This document shows, piece by piece, positions 8,993 to 16,571 of a stretch of 30,194 nucleotides of DNA; position 1 is the first letter of the stretch; each line of letters opens with the position of its first letter. The notes beneath the pieces were generated by a model. The model was given only the letters and a program-made list of their open reading frames with translations. It was not told the DNA's origin and made no database searches. The position numbers were made by a program, and so were the translations under genes. Source of the stretch: Citrobacter sp. (GTDB lineage: Bacteria > Pseudomonadota > Gammaproteobacteria > Enterobacterales > Enterobacteriaceae); contig DXKH01000067.1 of NCBI GenBank assembly GCA_019415335.1, positions 1 through 30,194 of the forward strand. Reading direction: 5' to 3'.

Positions 8993-9037
8993 TTCTCCTG
9001 ATTCTGATTTATCGCCGTGCACCTGATGGAGGAAAAA

Positions 9038-10318
9038 ATGAAGAAAATAAGTTTAACCACGATGATTCTTTTGGCGCTGGTACTTGGAATGATTATCGGC
9101 GTAGTGCTCAATAACACTGCTTCACCGGAAACCGCAAAACTCTATGCGCAAGAAATATCGATATTCACGACGATTTTCTTACGACTGATAAAAATGATTA
9201 TCGCTCCGTTAGTGGTCTCTACCCTGGTGGTAGGTATAGCTAAAATGGGAGATGCCAAAGCCCTTGGTCGTATTTTTTCTAAAACACTCTTTTTATTTAT
9301 TTGCGCCTCATTGCTGTCAATTGCCTTAGGCTTGATAACGGTAAATTTCTTCATGCCAGGCACAGGAATTAATTTTGTTGCACACGGTGCCGAAACCACC
9401 GGAGTGGTCGCGTCAGAACCCTTTACACTAAAAGTATTTATTTCGCATGCTTTCCCCACCAGCATTGTCGATGCCATGGCGCACAATGAAATTTTGCAAA
9501 TCGTGGTGTTCTCAATTTTCCTCGGCTGTAGCCTGACGGCGATTGGTGAGAAAGGCAGCGCCATCGTTCACGCCTTAGATTCGCTGGCACATGCCATGTT
9601 AAAGCTCACTGGCTACGTCATGCTCTTCGCTCCCCTGACCGTATTCGCTGCTATTTCAGCATTGATTGCTGAACGAGGACTGGCAGTTATGGTGAGCGCC
9701 GGGATCTTTATGGGTGAATTTTATTTCACCATGTTATTACTTTGGGTGCTGCTTATCGGTCTGGCCATCGTTTATGTCGGCCCCTGCATCAGACGCCTGA
9801 CCCGCGCCCTTTCGGAACCCGCCCTGCTGGCATTTACCACATCCAGTTCTGAAGCGGCTTTTCCGGGAACGCTTGAAAAACTGGAGCAATTTGGCGTTTC
9901 CCCCAAAATTGCCAGCTTTGTCTTACCCATTGGCTACTCATTTAATCTCGTTGGATCAATGGCCTACTGCTCCTTCGCCACAGTTTTCATCGCCCAGGCC
10001 TGCAATATCCATTTATCCATCGGTGAGCAAATCACCATGCTGTTGATCCTGATGTTGACCTCGAAAGGAATGGCTGGCGTACCACGCGCCTCAATGGTGG
10101 TTATCGCCGCCACGCTCAACCAGTTCAATATTCCGGAAGCGGGGCTGATCTTGCTGATGGGCGTTGATCCGTTCCTTGATATGGGGCGTTCCGCGACAAA
10201 CGTCATGAGCAACGCAATGGGCGCTGCGATGGTGAGTCGGTGGGAAGGCGAACATTTCGGCGAGGGCTGTCGGGGTAAAGCATTAAAACCCAATGAATCG
10301 AACGTTGCTCTGCCCTGA
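9038..10318 (+). CDS. Dicarboxylate/amino acid:cation symporter (GltP/DctA family)
   Basis: This 426-aa polytopic inner-membrane protein of the glutamate transporter (DAACS/SLC1) family probably imports glutamate for the pathway. The start is set at ATG 9038, with GGAGG 5 nt upstream. An upstream in-frame GTG at 9017 lacks such a site. Family landmarks are the hairpin-1 motif SSSEAAFP (about residues 269-276), PIGYSFNLVGS (about 297-307) and LDMGRSATN (about 380-388). The Asp that contacts the substrate amino group in GltPh (D394) is kept as D381, whereas DctA lacks it, favouring an amino-acid substrate. Two cation-site positions differ from GltPh: the NMDGT motif reads NLVGS, and the D405 equivalent is Asn392. 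Alignment is by eye. Confidence 0.88.
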   Translation: MKKISLTTMILLALVLGMIIGVVLNNTASPETAKLYAQEISIFTTIFLRLIKMIIAPLVVSTLVVGIAKMGDAKALGRIFSKTLFLFICASLLSIALGLITVNFFMPGTGINFVAHGAETTGVVASEPFTLKVFISHAFPTSIVDAMAHNEILQIVVFSIFLGCSLTAIGEKGSAIVHALDSLAHAMLKLTGYVMLFAPLTVFAAISALIAERGLAVMVSAGIFMGEFYFTMLLLWVLLIGLAIVYVGPCIRRLTRALSEPALLAFTTSSSEAAFPGTLEKLEQFGVSPKIASFVLPIGYSFNLVGSMAYCSFATVFIAQACNIHLSIGEQITMLLILMLTSKGMAGVPRASMVVIAATLNQFNIPEAGLILLMGVDPFLDMGRSATNVMSNAMGAAMVSRWEGEHFGEGCRGKALKPNESNVALP

Positions 10319-10425
10319 GGGGGATCTTAAGCAATCAGAAGCCAATGACTACGCATTTTTATAAGCCGGATCATGAAGTTAGACGGCAATTAAGTAAAAC
10401 TAACGTTTAAGGTGAAAAGTGAAAT

Positions 10426-12078
10426 ATGTCCAAACCATTTATCTGGCAAGAACCGTTTCTACAAAATAAAGACGGTACAGAATATACATTAATTAGCGAT
10501 CAACATATTACAGTAACGGAATTAGACGGCGAAGAAGTAATAAAAATCGCTCCTGAAGCATTAACGCTGCTTGCCCGGCAGGCATTTTATGAAGCCTCTT
10601 TTTTCTTACGTTCCGCTCATTTGCAACAGGTCGCCAGCATTCTTAACGATCCGCAGGCCAGCAGTAATGATAAATACGTTGCGTTGCAGTTATTACGTAA
10701 TGCTGAAGTCTCAGCAAAAGGGGTATTACCCAACTGTCAGGATACCGGCACCGCAACTATTGTTGCCAGTAAAGGGCAACAGATATGGACCGGAGGTAAC
10801 GACGCTGAAGCCTTAAGCAAAGGCATTTACACCACTTTTCAGGAAAATAATCTGCGCTTTTCACAAAATGCGCCACTGGATATGTATACCGAAGTCAATA
10901 CGCAAACCAATCTACCGGCGCAGATTGATATCAGCGCCGTCGCTGGTGATGAGTACCATTTTCTCTGTATTAATAAAGGGGGCGGCTCTGCCAATAAAGC
11001 CGCGCTTTATCAGGAAACCAAATCCCTATTGCAACCAGAAAAACTGACCGCATTTTTAATCGAAAAAATGAAATCGCTGGGCACCGCTGCCTGCCCGCCT
11101 TACCACATCGCCTTTGTCGTCGGAGGGCTTTCAGCCGATCAAACCTTAAAAGTTGCCAAGCTGGCCTCAACGAAATATTACGACAATTTGCCCACCAGCG
11201 GAAACGAGCAGGGACAAGCATTCCGTGATATTGAGCTGGAAAAAGTGTTGCTCGAGGCCAGTCAGCAATTTGGTATTGGTGCGCAATTTGGGGGTAAATA
11301 TTTCGCTCATGATATTCGCGTCATTCGTCTGCCGCGTCACGGTGGCTCTTGCCCGATAGCTATGGCGCTCTCCTGTTCTGCGGATCGCAATATCAAAGCA
11401 AAAATTAACAAGCACGGTATCTGGCTGGAAAAACTCGAACACAATCCGGGGCAATATATTCCAGCCTCACTGCGGGAAGAAAATCACGCGCAACATGTAC
11501 AACTGGATCTAAACCGTCCGTTGCGTGACGTGATGCAGGATCTCGCCAGATTACCGGTAGGCACCCGCGTGTCGTTAAGTGGTCCCATCGTAGTGGCGCG
11601 CGATATCGCCCACGCCAAAATAAAAGCGCGGCTGGATAGCGGCGAACCGATGCCGGATTACCTGAAGCATCATATTGTCTATTACGCTGGCCCGGCGAAA
11701 ACACCGGAGAACATGGCCTGCGGTTCACTGGGTCCAACCACGGGCGGTCGAATGGACGGTTATGTCGATACCTTCCAGGCGGCTGGCGGCAGTCTGGTGA
11801 TGTTATCGAAAGGTAACCGCAGCCAGCAGGTCACCGATGCCTGTCACAAACATGGCGGCTTCAATCTGGGAAGTATTGGCGGTGCAGCTGCGTTACTGGC
11901 GCAAGAATATGTCAAAAGTCTGCGTTGCCTGGAATACCCGGAGCTGGGTATGGAAGCGGTGTGGATGATGGAAGTGGAAAATCTGCCCGCATTCATCCTG
12001 GTAGATGATAAAGGCAATAATTTCTTTAGTCAGTTTGAGCAGCAACACCGCTGCGCCAGTTGCCCTGCGGGACATTAA
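10426..12078 (+). CDS. fumD: Class I fumarase, probable mesaconase FumD
   Basis: This 550-aa oxygen-sensitive [4Fe-4S] hydro-lyase belongs to the FumA/FumB family. Three cysteines expected to hold the cluster are C104 (NCQDTGT), C223 and C317 (at or near [13 protein letters not shown]), matching C105, C224 and C318 of FumA. In the methylaspartate pathway mesaconate must be hydrated to (S)-citramalate. A class I fumarase in the equivalent cluster of E. coli O157:H7 has been described as the mesaconase/fumarase FumD, and position and family make this its likely counterpart. AAGGTGA at 10409-10415 precedes the ATG. The 107-bp gap after the symporter has no clear terminator. The next gene, cobO, starts 9 bp after the stop. 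Confidence 0.9.
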   Translation: MSKPFIWQEPFLQNKDGTEYTLISDQHITVTELDGEEVIKIAPEALTLLARQAFYEASFFLRSAHLQQVASILNDPQASSNDKYVALQLLRNAEVSAKGVLPNCQDTGTATIVASKGQQIWTGGNDAEALSKGIYTTFQENNLRFSQNAPLDMYTEVNTQTNLPAQIDISAVAGDEYHFLCINKGGGSANKAALYQETKSLLQPEKLTAFLIEKMKSLGTAACPPYHIAFVVGGLSADQTLKVAKLASTKYYDNLPTSGNEQGQAFRDIELEKVLLEASQQFGIGAQFGGKYFAHDIRVIRLPRHGGSCPIAMALSCSADRNIKAKINKHGIWLEKLEHNPGQYIPASLREENHAQHVQLDLNRPLRDVMQDLARLPVGTRVSLSGPIVVARDIAHAKIKARLDSGEPMPDYLKHHIVYYAGPAKTPENMACGSLGPTTGGRMDGYVDTFQAAGGSLVMLSKGNRSQQVTDACHKHGGFNLGSIGGAAALLAQEYVKSLRCLEYPELGMEAVWMMEVENLPAFILVDDKGNNFFSQFEQQHRCASCPAGH

Positions 12079-12087
12079 GGAAAATGA

Positions 12088-12690
12088 ATGGAAGCGCGAA
12101 TTTCAACTGAACGGCATGTGCAGCGCCAGCAGAAATTGAAGGAACAGGTCGATACGCGCGTCGCGGCGGCGATAGAGAAAAAAGGGATTTTGATTGTTTT
12201 CACCGGCAATGGCAAAGGGAAATCCACTGCCGCGTTTGGTACTGTGACGCGCGCGGTGGGTCATGGCAAAACGGTGGGGGTTGCGCAGTACATCAAGGGG
12301 CAATGGGACAACGGCGAATACAGCCTTCTCCAGCCGCTCGGGGTTGAGTTTCATATTATGGGAACCGGTTTTACCTGGGAGACACAGAACCGGCAAGCGG
12401 ATATCGACGCGGCGAAAGAGGTCTGGTCGGAAAGCAAACGGATGCTGGCTGACAAGCGTTACGACTTAGTGGTGCTTGATGAGCTGACCTATATGCTGGC
12501 TTACCATTATCTGGATACCGAAGAAGTGATCGCTTCTCTGCAAAACCGCCCGGCACAACAAAGTGTCATTGTCACCGGACGCGGTTGCCACAGTCAGATA
12601 TTAAAAATGGCGGATACGGTCAGCGAAATCCGCCCCGTCAAACATGCTTTTGATAACGGCATTCAGGCGCAGCCGGGTATCGACTGGTAA
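12088..12690 (+). CDS. cobO: Cob(I)alamin adenosyltransferase (CobO/BtuR type)
   Basis: This 200-aa ATP:corrinoid adenosyltransferase transfers the adenosyl group to cob(I)alamin, making the coenzyme that glutamate mutase needs. The Walker A motif GNGKGKS lies near residues 39-45. The family blocks FTWETQNR, LDELTYM and TGRGCH, and the C-terminal PVKHAFDNGIQAQPGIDW, all match BtuR. It resembles but is clearly divergent from the K-12 housekeeping BtuR (about 196 aa, by memory). It is thus probably a second, pathway-dedicated copy. AAGG at 12077-12080 overlaps the fumD stop region, so the two genes are co-transcribed. It is the last gene of the plus-strand cluster. Confidence 0.93.
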   Translation: MEARISTERHVQRQQKLKEQVDTRVAAAIEKKGILIVFTGNGKGKSTAAFGTVTRAVGHGKTVGVAQYIKGQWDNGEYSLLQPLGVEFHIMGTGFTWETQNRQADIDAAKEVWSESKRMLADKRYDLVVLDELTYMLAYHYLDTEEVIASLQNRPAQQSVIVTGRGCHSQILKMADTVSEIRPVKHAFDNGIQAQPGIDW

Positions 12691-12693
12691 TAA

Positions 12694-12720
12694 CTGCGCC
12701 TGGCATCCCGCCAGGCGCAG
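12694..12720 (+). terminator. Terminator between convergent cobO and LysR genes
   Basis: An 11-bp perfect stem, CTGCGCCTGGC / GCCAGGCGCAG with loop ATCCC, sits 3 bp after the cobO stop and is followed by GTTTT. It ends the plus-strand glutamate cluster and nearly touches the convergent LysR stop codon at 12724-12726. On the minus strand the following bases are not T-rich, so termination should be mainly for the plus direction. Confidence 0.8.
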
Positions 12721-12723
12721 GTT

Positions 12724-13629
12724 TTACATCTCCTGCGGTACGACCGATTTCGCCAGCAACCATTCACGAAATTGCTGCAAGTGCGGTGAGTCAGACTTCT
12801 CTTCCTGCCACGTCATAATAAAACGATTACCGGTACGAATAGGCACATCACAGGGAATCACCATATCGCCACTATCCAAATCATGTTGAATAGCGAACCG
12901 TGGTAACAGCGCCACGCCGAGATTAGAGCGCACGGCGGCAATCAGCATTGAAAGCAAATCGAAACGTGGTCCGTTATTGACCAGCGGACTGCTAACGCCA
13001 GATAAAGCAAACCACTCTTCCCAGCCAGTAATACGGGTGCTTTGATGCAGAAGTGGTAACTCAGTAAGCAGTTCTGCCACTGACAGTTTTTGATCGGACA
13101 TTGCAAGCAAACTGCCGCTGCATACCGGCAAAATCTCCTCTTCAAAGAGATACTCTACTTCCGCCCAGGGCGCGCAAAAATTTTCGCGCATAATGACAGC
13201 ATCGTACTCCCGATTAAGAAAGTCGCCGTTATTAGCTAAAGAATGAATATTAACAATAATATCGGGATGTAACTTTGTGAATTCATGTAAATTTGGGATT
13301 AACCAGTGGGTACTAAAAGTAGGATTAACGGCAAGTTCAATAACCTGAACCGTAGGCTGCCAGGTCATAATGGTATTGGTATCGCGTTCCAGCTTATTTA
13401 ATGTTTCTTTTACTATCCCCAGGTAATACTTCCCTGCATCATTAAGAAAAATGCGTTTTTTAGAGTGTGAAAATAACGGAGTACGTAAAAATTCCTCCAG
13501 CGCACTTACTTGTCTGAATACTGCACTTTGGGTTAACGCTAACTCCTCTGCCGCTCTGGTATAACTTTCATGACGTGCGACGACCTCAAAAGTCACCAGC
13601 AGTTCCGTTTTAGGTATTTTTCCTCGCAT
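12724..13629 (-). CDS. LysR-type transcriptional regulator
   Basis: This 301-aa LTTR has the winged helix-turn-helix at about residues 5-65 (VARHESYTRAAEELALTQSAVFRQVSALEEFL). It is followed by a periplasmic-binding-protein-like effector domain. It is encoded between the two catabolic blocks: convergent with the glutamate cluster and co-directional with the hut cluster, 270 bp downstream of the HutH-like gene. A purine-rich AAGGGAAGG precedes the ATG. No hutC-type repressor is present, so this is the only visible candidate regulator for either block. The effector could be urocanate, histidine, glutamate or mesaconate, but the sequence does not tell. Two dyads upstream may be its operators or a terminator. 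Confidence 0.92.
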   Translation of the reverse strand: MRGKIPKTELLVTFEVVARHESYTRAAEELALTQSAVFRQVSALEEFLRTPLFSHSKKRIFLNDAGKYYLGIVKETLNKLERDTNTIMTWQPTVQVIELAVNPTFSTHWLIPNLHEFTKLHPDIIVNIHSLANNGDFLNREYDAVIMRENFCAPWAEVEYLFEEEILPVCSGSLLAMSDQKLSVAELLTELPLLHQSTRITGWEEWFALSGVSSPLVNNGPRFDLLSMLIAAVRSNLGVALLPRFAIQHDLDSGDMVIPCDVPIRTGNRFIMTWQEEKSDSPHLQQFREWLLAKSVVPQEM

Positions 13630-13661
13630 AATGCCTTCCCTTAAAAATAGTTGAAACTATC

Positions 13662-13691
13662 AAAAAACCATTACTTATTGCTAAGTAATGG
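13662..13691 (-). terminator. Terminator-like hairpin just upstream of the LysR start
   Basis: Read on the minus strand, CCATTACTTA-GCAA-TAAGTAATGG forms a 10-bp perfect stem with a GNRA tetraloop, followed directly by TTTTTT. The run ends only about 32 nt before the LysR ATG. It could terminate hut-operon transcription, attenuate LysR expression, or, as DNA, be an LTTR operator for autoregulation. Its placement makes a separate LysR promoter downstream of it unlikely. Confidence 0.6.
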
Positions 13692-13763
13692 CAACCAAAG
13701 CAGCAATCAATATTTTATAAAAATCATGTTCGATATTTATAACCTGGTAAGCCTGGCGTGACA

Positions 13764-13782
13764 ATTGTCTCAATCAGACAAT
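13764..13782. promoter_or_regulatory. LTTR-type dyad
   Basis: ATTGTCT-N5-AGACAAT is a perfect 7-bp interrupted palindrome that contains the T-N11-A arrangement typical of LysR-type binding sites. It lies about 135 bp upstream of the LysR ATG in the gap to the HutH-like gene. Binding by this regulator is inferred. Confidence 0.4.
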
Positions 13783-13819
13783 AATAATCCGAAAAGCAAA
13801 ACGCCCTTCGGATTATTAT
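13781..13819 (-). terminator. 13-bp stem-loop downstream of the HutH-like gene
   Basis: A perfect 13-bp inverted repeat (13781-13793 and 13807-13819, arm TTCGGATTATTAT) encloses a 13-nt loop, 81 bp past the stop of the HutH-like gene. No T-run follows on either strand, so it may be a processing or 3'-stability hairpin rather than a true intrinsic terminator. It abuts the LTTR-type dyad. Confidence 0.45.
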
Positions 13820-13899
13820 GATTCAAGTTAAGTGAAGATTATTAAATTGATAGCAATTATCATATCTATGGATATTATGACAAACAATCAACAAAAATT

Positions 13900-15570
13900 T
13901 TATTTTTGATTTATAGCATATCCTTCTAAGAATTTTTGCGAAGCTGCAATATCTGGGGTAAAGACCCGATCCTGGTCGACAAACGGCACGACTTTTCTGT
14001 ATTCGGTAAACATTGCTTTGGTGGATTTCCCTAATGCCAGTTGTGGATCGGCCTGCAACCGTAAATCGAGAGCCTGTGCGGAATGCATCAGTTCAATGCC
14101 ATAAATCACGTTCAGATTATCGACAACCTGTTTCAATCTTCTGGCCGCGTGGTCATTATTGGCACCGGTATCTTCTATACCTCCGGCAACCGGTTGAATA
14201 TCGAAAGAAACAGGATTGGCGAGATCGACGTTTTCCGCATGCAGCGCGACAAACGGAATATGCAGCGAACCGAAGCCGTGACCTTTATTACCGGGTGCCG
14301 ACAGGAAGCGCGTTAAACCGGTAAAGTGCTCATCTTCCAGGTGCAGCGAGCGACGCATGCTGTTATGCGAAACATGTACCAACGCCACGGTCAGACGCTG
14401 GGTGGCAAGCGCAACCGGTAACGATTCGAAATTCGCCGTCGGGAAGATCCCACCGCTGATTGCCCCATCTTTAACAAAATATTGCGCGACCTGACTGGAG
14501 TCCTGATACGCTTTGTCTGCATTCAGCACGGTTGCCGGGTTGTCATCGGAACTGTTGATCTGCACGGTAATGGTATCTTCAGCATCGCGCAACGCGCGCA
14601 TTGCCTCAGAAATGGTATACACCGTCGTTCTGAACGATAACGGATCCTGCAATGCACGTTTGTCATGCTTATGCCATAAATAAGAACCACTTAACGCATC
14701 GCGAATCTCTTTAGCGGAATCAGCCAACTGCGGGAAAGGACGCACGGCGATCGACTGCGGCAGTACCGGCGCGACATTGCCATTCAACGCTTCGAGGCTC
14801 ATGGCAAAAACCACCGGACTGACGTTCAGCACCTGGCGTGCCGACCGTACCGCTTCAATTGCATATGCTGTTCCGACACTGTTGTTCGACAAAATCGCCA
14901 GCATATCTTTACCCTGCGGGACCAGTGGTTTAAGCCCCACTTTCACAAGCGCATCGCCACCACTCATTTCCACGCCATTAACCCGCGCTTTCCACTCGCC
15001 CATCATCACCAGACCAACGTGTGAAGCGAGCATAATATCCGCTGCGCCGATACTTCCCCGCGCCGGAATTAACGGCGTAACGCCTCGATTAATAAACTCG
15101 GCATACAACTCGGCAATATAAGGCTGCGCGCCGGTTTGCCCATGCAACATAGTATTTAAACGTAACACCATTGAGAGACGGGCAAGATAATCCGGCAACA
15201 TCGGACCGACGCCCGCAGAATGGGCGCGCAGCGCGGCAGCATTAAATTTTTTCGACGCGTCAATCACCTCAGGCGTTAAATTTCCTTTGGCATCAAATAT
15301 CGGCTGGTCTTTATTTAGCCCCACGCCTACGGTTAAACCATAAACGGGTGTTCCAGAATGTGCGGCGGTCATCACCAGATCATAACTTTTTTCCATTCTG
15401 CCCAGAGCTTTCGGCGCGATTTTGACGTCGTTATCACCTAATGCAATTGACCAGGCCTGGTCAATGGAAAGATGTTCGCCATCCAGAGTAATGGTTGATT
15501 TCGCCATCGCAATGGAGCAAACGCTCCAGAGCACAACGGTGACAGTGACTCTTCGTATCAATCCTTTCAT
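13900..15570 (-). CDS. HutH-family (histidine/aromatic ammonia-lyase-like) protein, exported, lacks MIO triad
   Basis: This 556-aa protein shows the HAL/PAL fold signatures in order: VYGLTVGVG (76-84, with the Y53 equivalent), HSAGVG (117-122), LSNNSVGTA (227-235), LQDPLSFR (307-314), SSDDNPATV (340-348), SGGIFPTANF (372-381) and GIEDTGANNDHAARRL (464-479, with the E414 equivalent). Two things are odd. First, the cofactor segment that reads GSVGASGDLAP in histidine ammonia-lyases is GSIGAADIML here, so Ala-Ser-Gly is Ala-Ala-Asp and the usual MIO group cannot form. The Tyr280 equivalent is Leu311. Second, residues 1-23 are a typical Sec signal peptide with AMA before the cleavage point, predicting a periplasmic enzyme. 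It is the last gene of the hut operon, 50 bp after hutG. A normal HutH is unlikely; an MIO-free lyase such as ergothionase is one option. Confidence 0.85.
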   Translation of the reverse strand: MKGLIRRVTVTVVLWSVCSIAMAKSTITLDGEHLSIDQAWSIALGDNDVKIAPKALGRMEKSYDLVMTAAHSGTPVYGLTVGVGLNKDQPIFDAKGNLTPEVIDASKKFNAAALRAHSAGVGPMLPDYLARLSMVLRLNTMLHGQTGAQPYIAELYAEFINRGVTPLIPARGSIGAADIMLASHVGLVMMGEWKARVNGVEMSGGDALVKVGLKPLVPQGKDMLAILSNNSVGTAYAIEAVRSARQVLNVSPVVFAMSLEALNGNVAPVLPQSIAVRPFPQLADSAKEIRDALSGSYLWHKHDKRALQDPLSFRTTVYTISEAMRALRDAEDTITVQINSSDDNPATVLNADKAYQDSSQVAQYFVKDGAISGGIFPTANFESLPVALATQRLTVALVHVSHNSMRRSLHLEDEHFTGLTRFLSAPGNKGHGFGSLHIPFVALHAENVDLANPVSFDIQPVAGGIEDTGANNDHAARRLKQVVDNLNVIYGIELMHSAQALDLRLQADPQLALGKSTKAMFTEYRKVVPFVDQDRVFTPDIAASQKFLEGYAINQK

Positions 15571-15620
15571 TGTGTTTCCTTATCATGATGAGTTTAACAA
15601 CGGGTTACTGCGACAACGTT

Positions 15621-16571
15621 TTAATTTGTTCTATCTGTTTTCCCCCGCCGGACAATAGTGGCAGCCAGGCGAGCGGCAACTTTCGCAGTTAAATTATCGC
15701 GGTCCAGGTCCGGGTTCAGTTCGGCAATATCCGCAGCAATCAACTTCTCGCTACCGGCGATTAAATTCACAATGGCTTCAGTAATATTTAACGGCACGCC
15801 TAACGGTGATGGAGCAGAAACACCGGGCGCCTGATAACCTGGTAAAACATCGAGACAAATCGTTAAATAAATGGCGTCACAAGCCTGAATATCTGCCGAG
15901 AGCGCATTAGCGATCTCATGCAAACCACGTTCAAATTGCAGAGATTCGTCCAGCCAATAACGCACACCGAGACAATCAGCGCGATCAAATAACGCCTGAG
16001 TATTGGCAAAACGACTTATTCCCAGCACGCGATAATGAAACGGTTTGCCATACTGCGCGTTCCACTCTTGCATCTGACGAAACGGCGTACCTGAATTGGC
16101 TTGTTCCGCCATCCGTAAATCAAAATGCGCGTCAAGGTTCACAATCAGTAACCGCTGAATATCCGGACGCGACTGCATAATCCCCTGAAATGTTCCCCAC
16201 GCCACTTCATGACCGCCCCCCAGAACCACCGGTAAACTGCCGCGCGCAATGGCTGTAGATACGTTAGCCGCCAGACGATTTTGTGCGGATTCCAGCGCGT
16301 GGTCCTCGCTTTGTACATCGCCCATATCGAAAATAGCGCCTTCACAGAGCACTGGCATATTTCCCAACATGCTGCGCAACGCGCCCGGTCCGCCTGCTGC
16401 ACCCGCTCGCCCACCATTACGTTGCACTCCGTCATCAACGGCAAAACCAATCAGCGTACAACCGCCGTGGCTTTGTTCACTAAACGGTTGCACATGCTGA
16501 TGCCAGCGAGTGCTGATGCCGGTTTCCTGCGAGTCAACACGCCCACTCCACGGCAAAAATGTTTGCTTCAT
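15621..16571 (-). CDS. hutG: Formimidoylglutamase (formiminoglutamate hydrolase)
   Basis: This 316-aa arginase/ureohydrolase-family enzyme cleaves N-formimino-L-glutamate to glutamate and formamide, the last Hut step. Mn-site motifs are GGGHEVAWG (near residue 120) and NLDAHFDLR (near 148). The third motif reads TICLDVLP where the usual form is TIDLDVLP, so the first aspartate of the D-x-D pair is a cysteine. The start at 16571 is chosen because AAGGAG lies 6 nt upstream. An upstream frame opening at 16610 would overlap hutI. The start shares a base with the hutI stop (TAATG), showing translational coupling. Its product, glutamate, is the substrate of the glutamate mutase block on the other strand. 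Confidence 0.9.
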   Translation of the reverse strand: MKQTFLPWSGRVDSQETGISTRWHQHVQPFSEQSHGGCTLIGFAVDDGVQRNGGRAGAAGGPGALRSMLGNMPVLCEGAIFDMGDVQSEDHALESAQNRLAANVSTAIARGSLPVVLGGGHEVAWGTFQGIMQSRPDIQRLLIVNLDAHFDLRMAEQANSGTPFRQMQEWNAQYGKPFHYRVLGISRFANTQALFDRADCLGVRYWLDESLQFERGLHEIANALSADIQACDAIYLTICLDVLPGYQAPGVSAPSPLGVPLNITEAIVNLIAGSEKLIAADIAELNPDLDRDNLTAKVAARLAATIVRRGKTDRTN

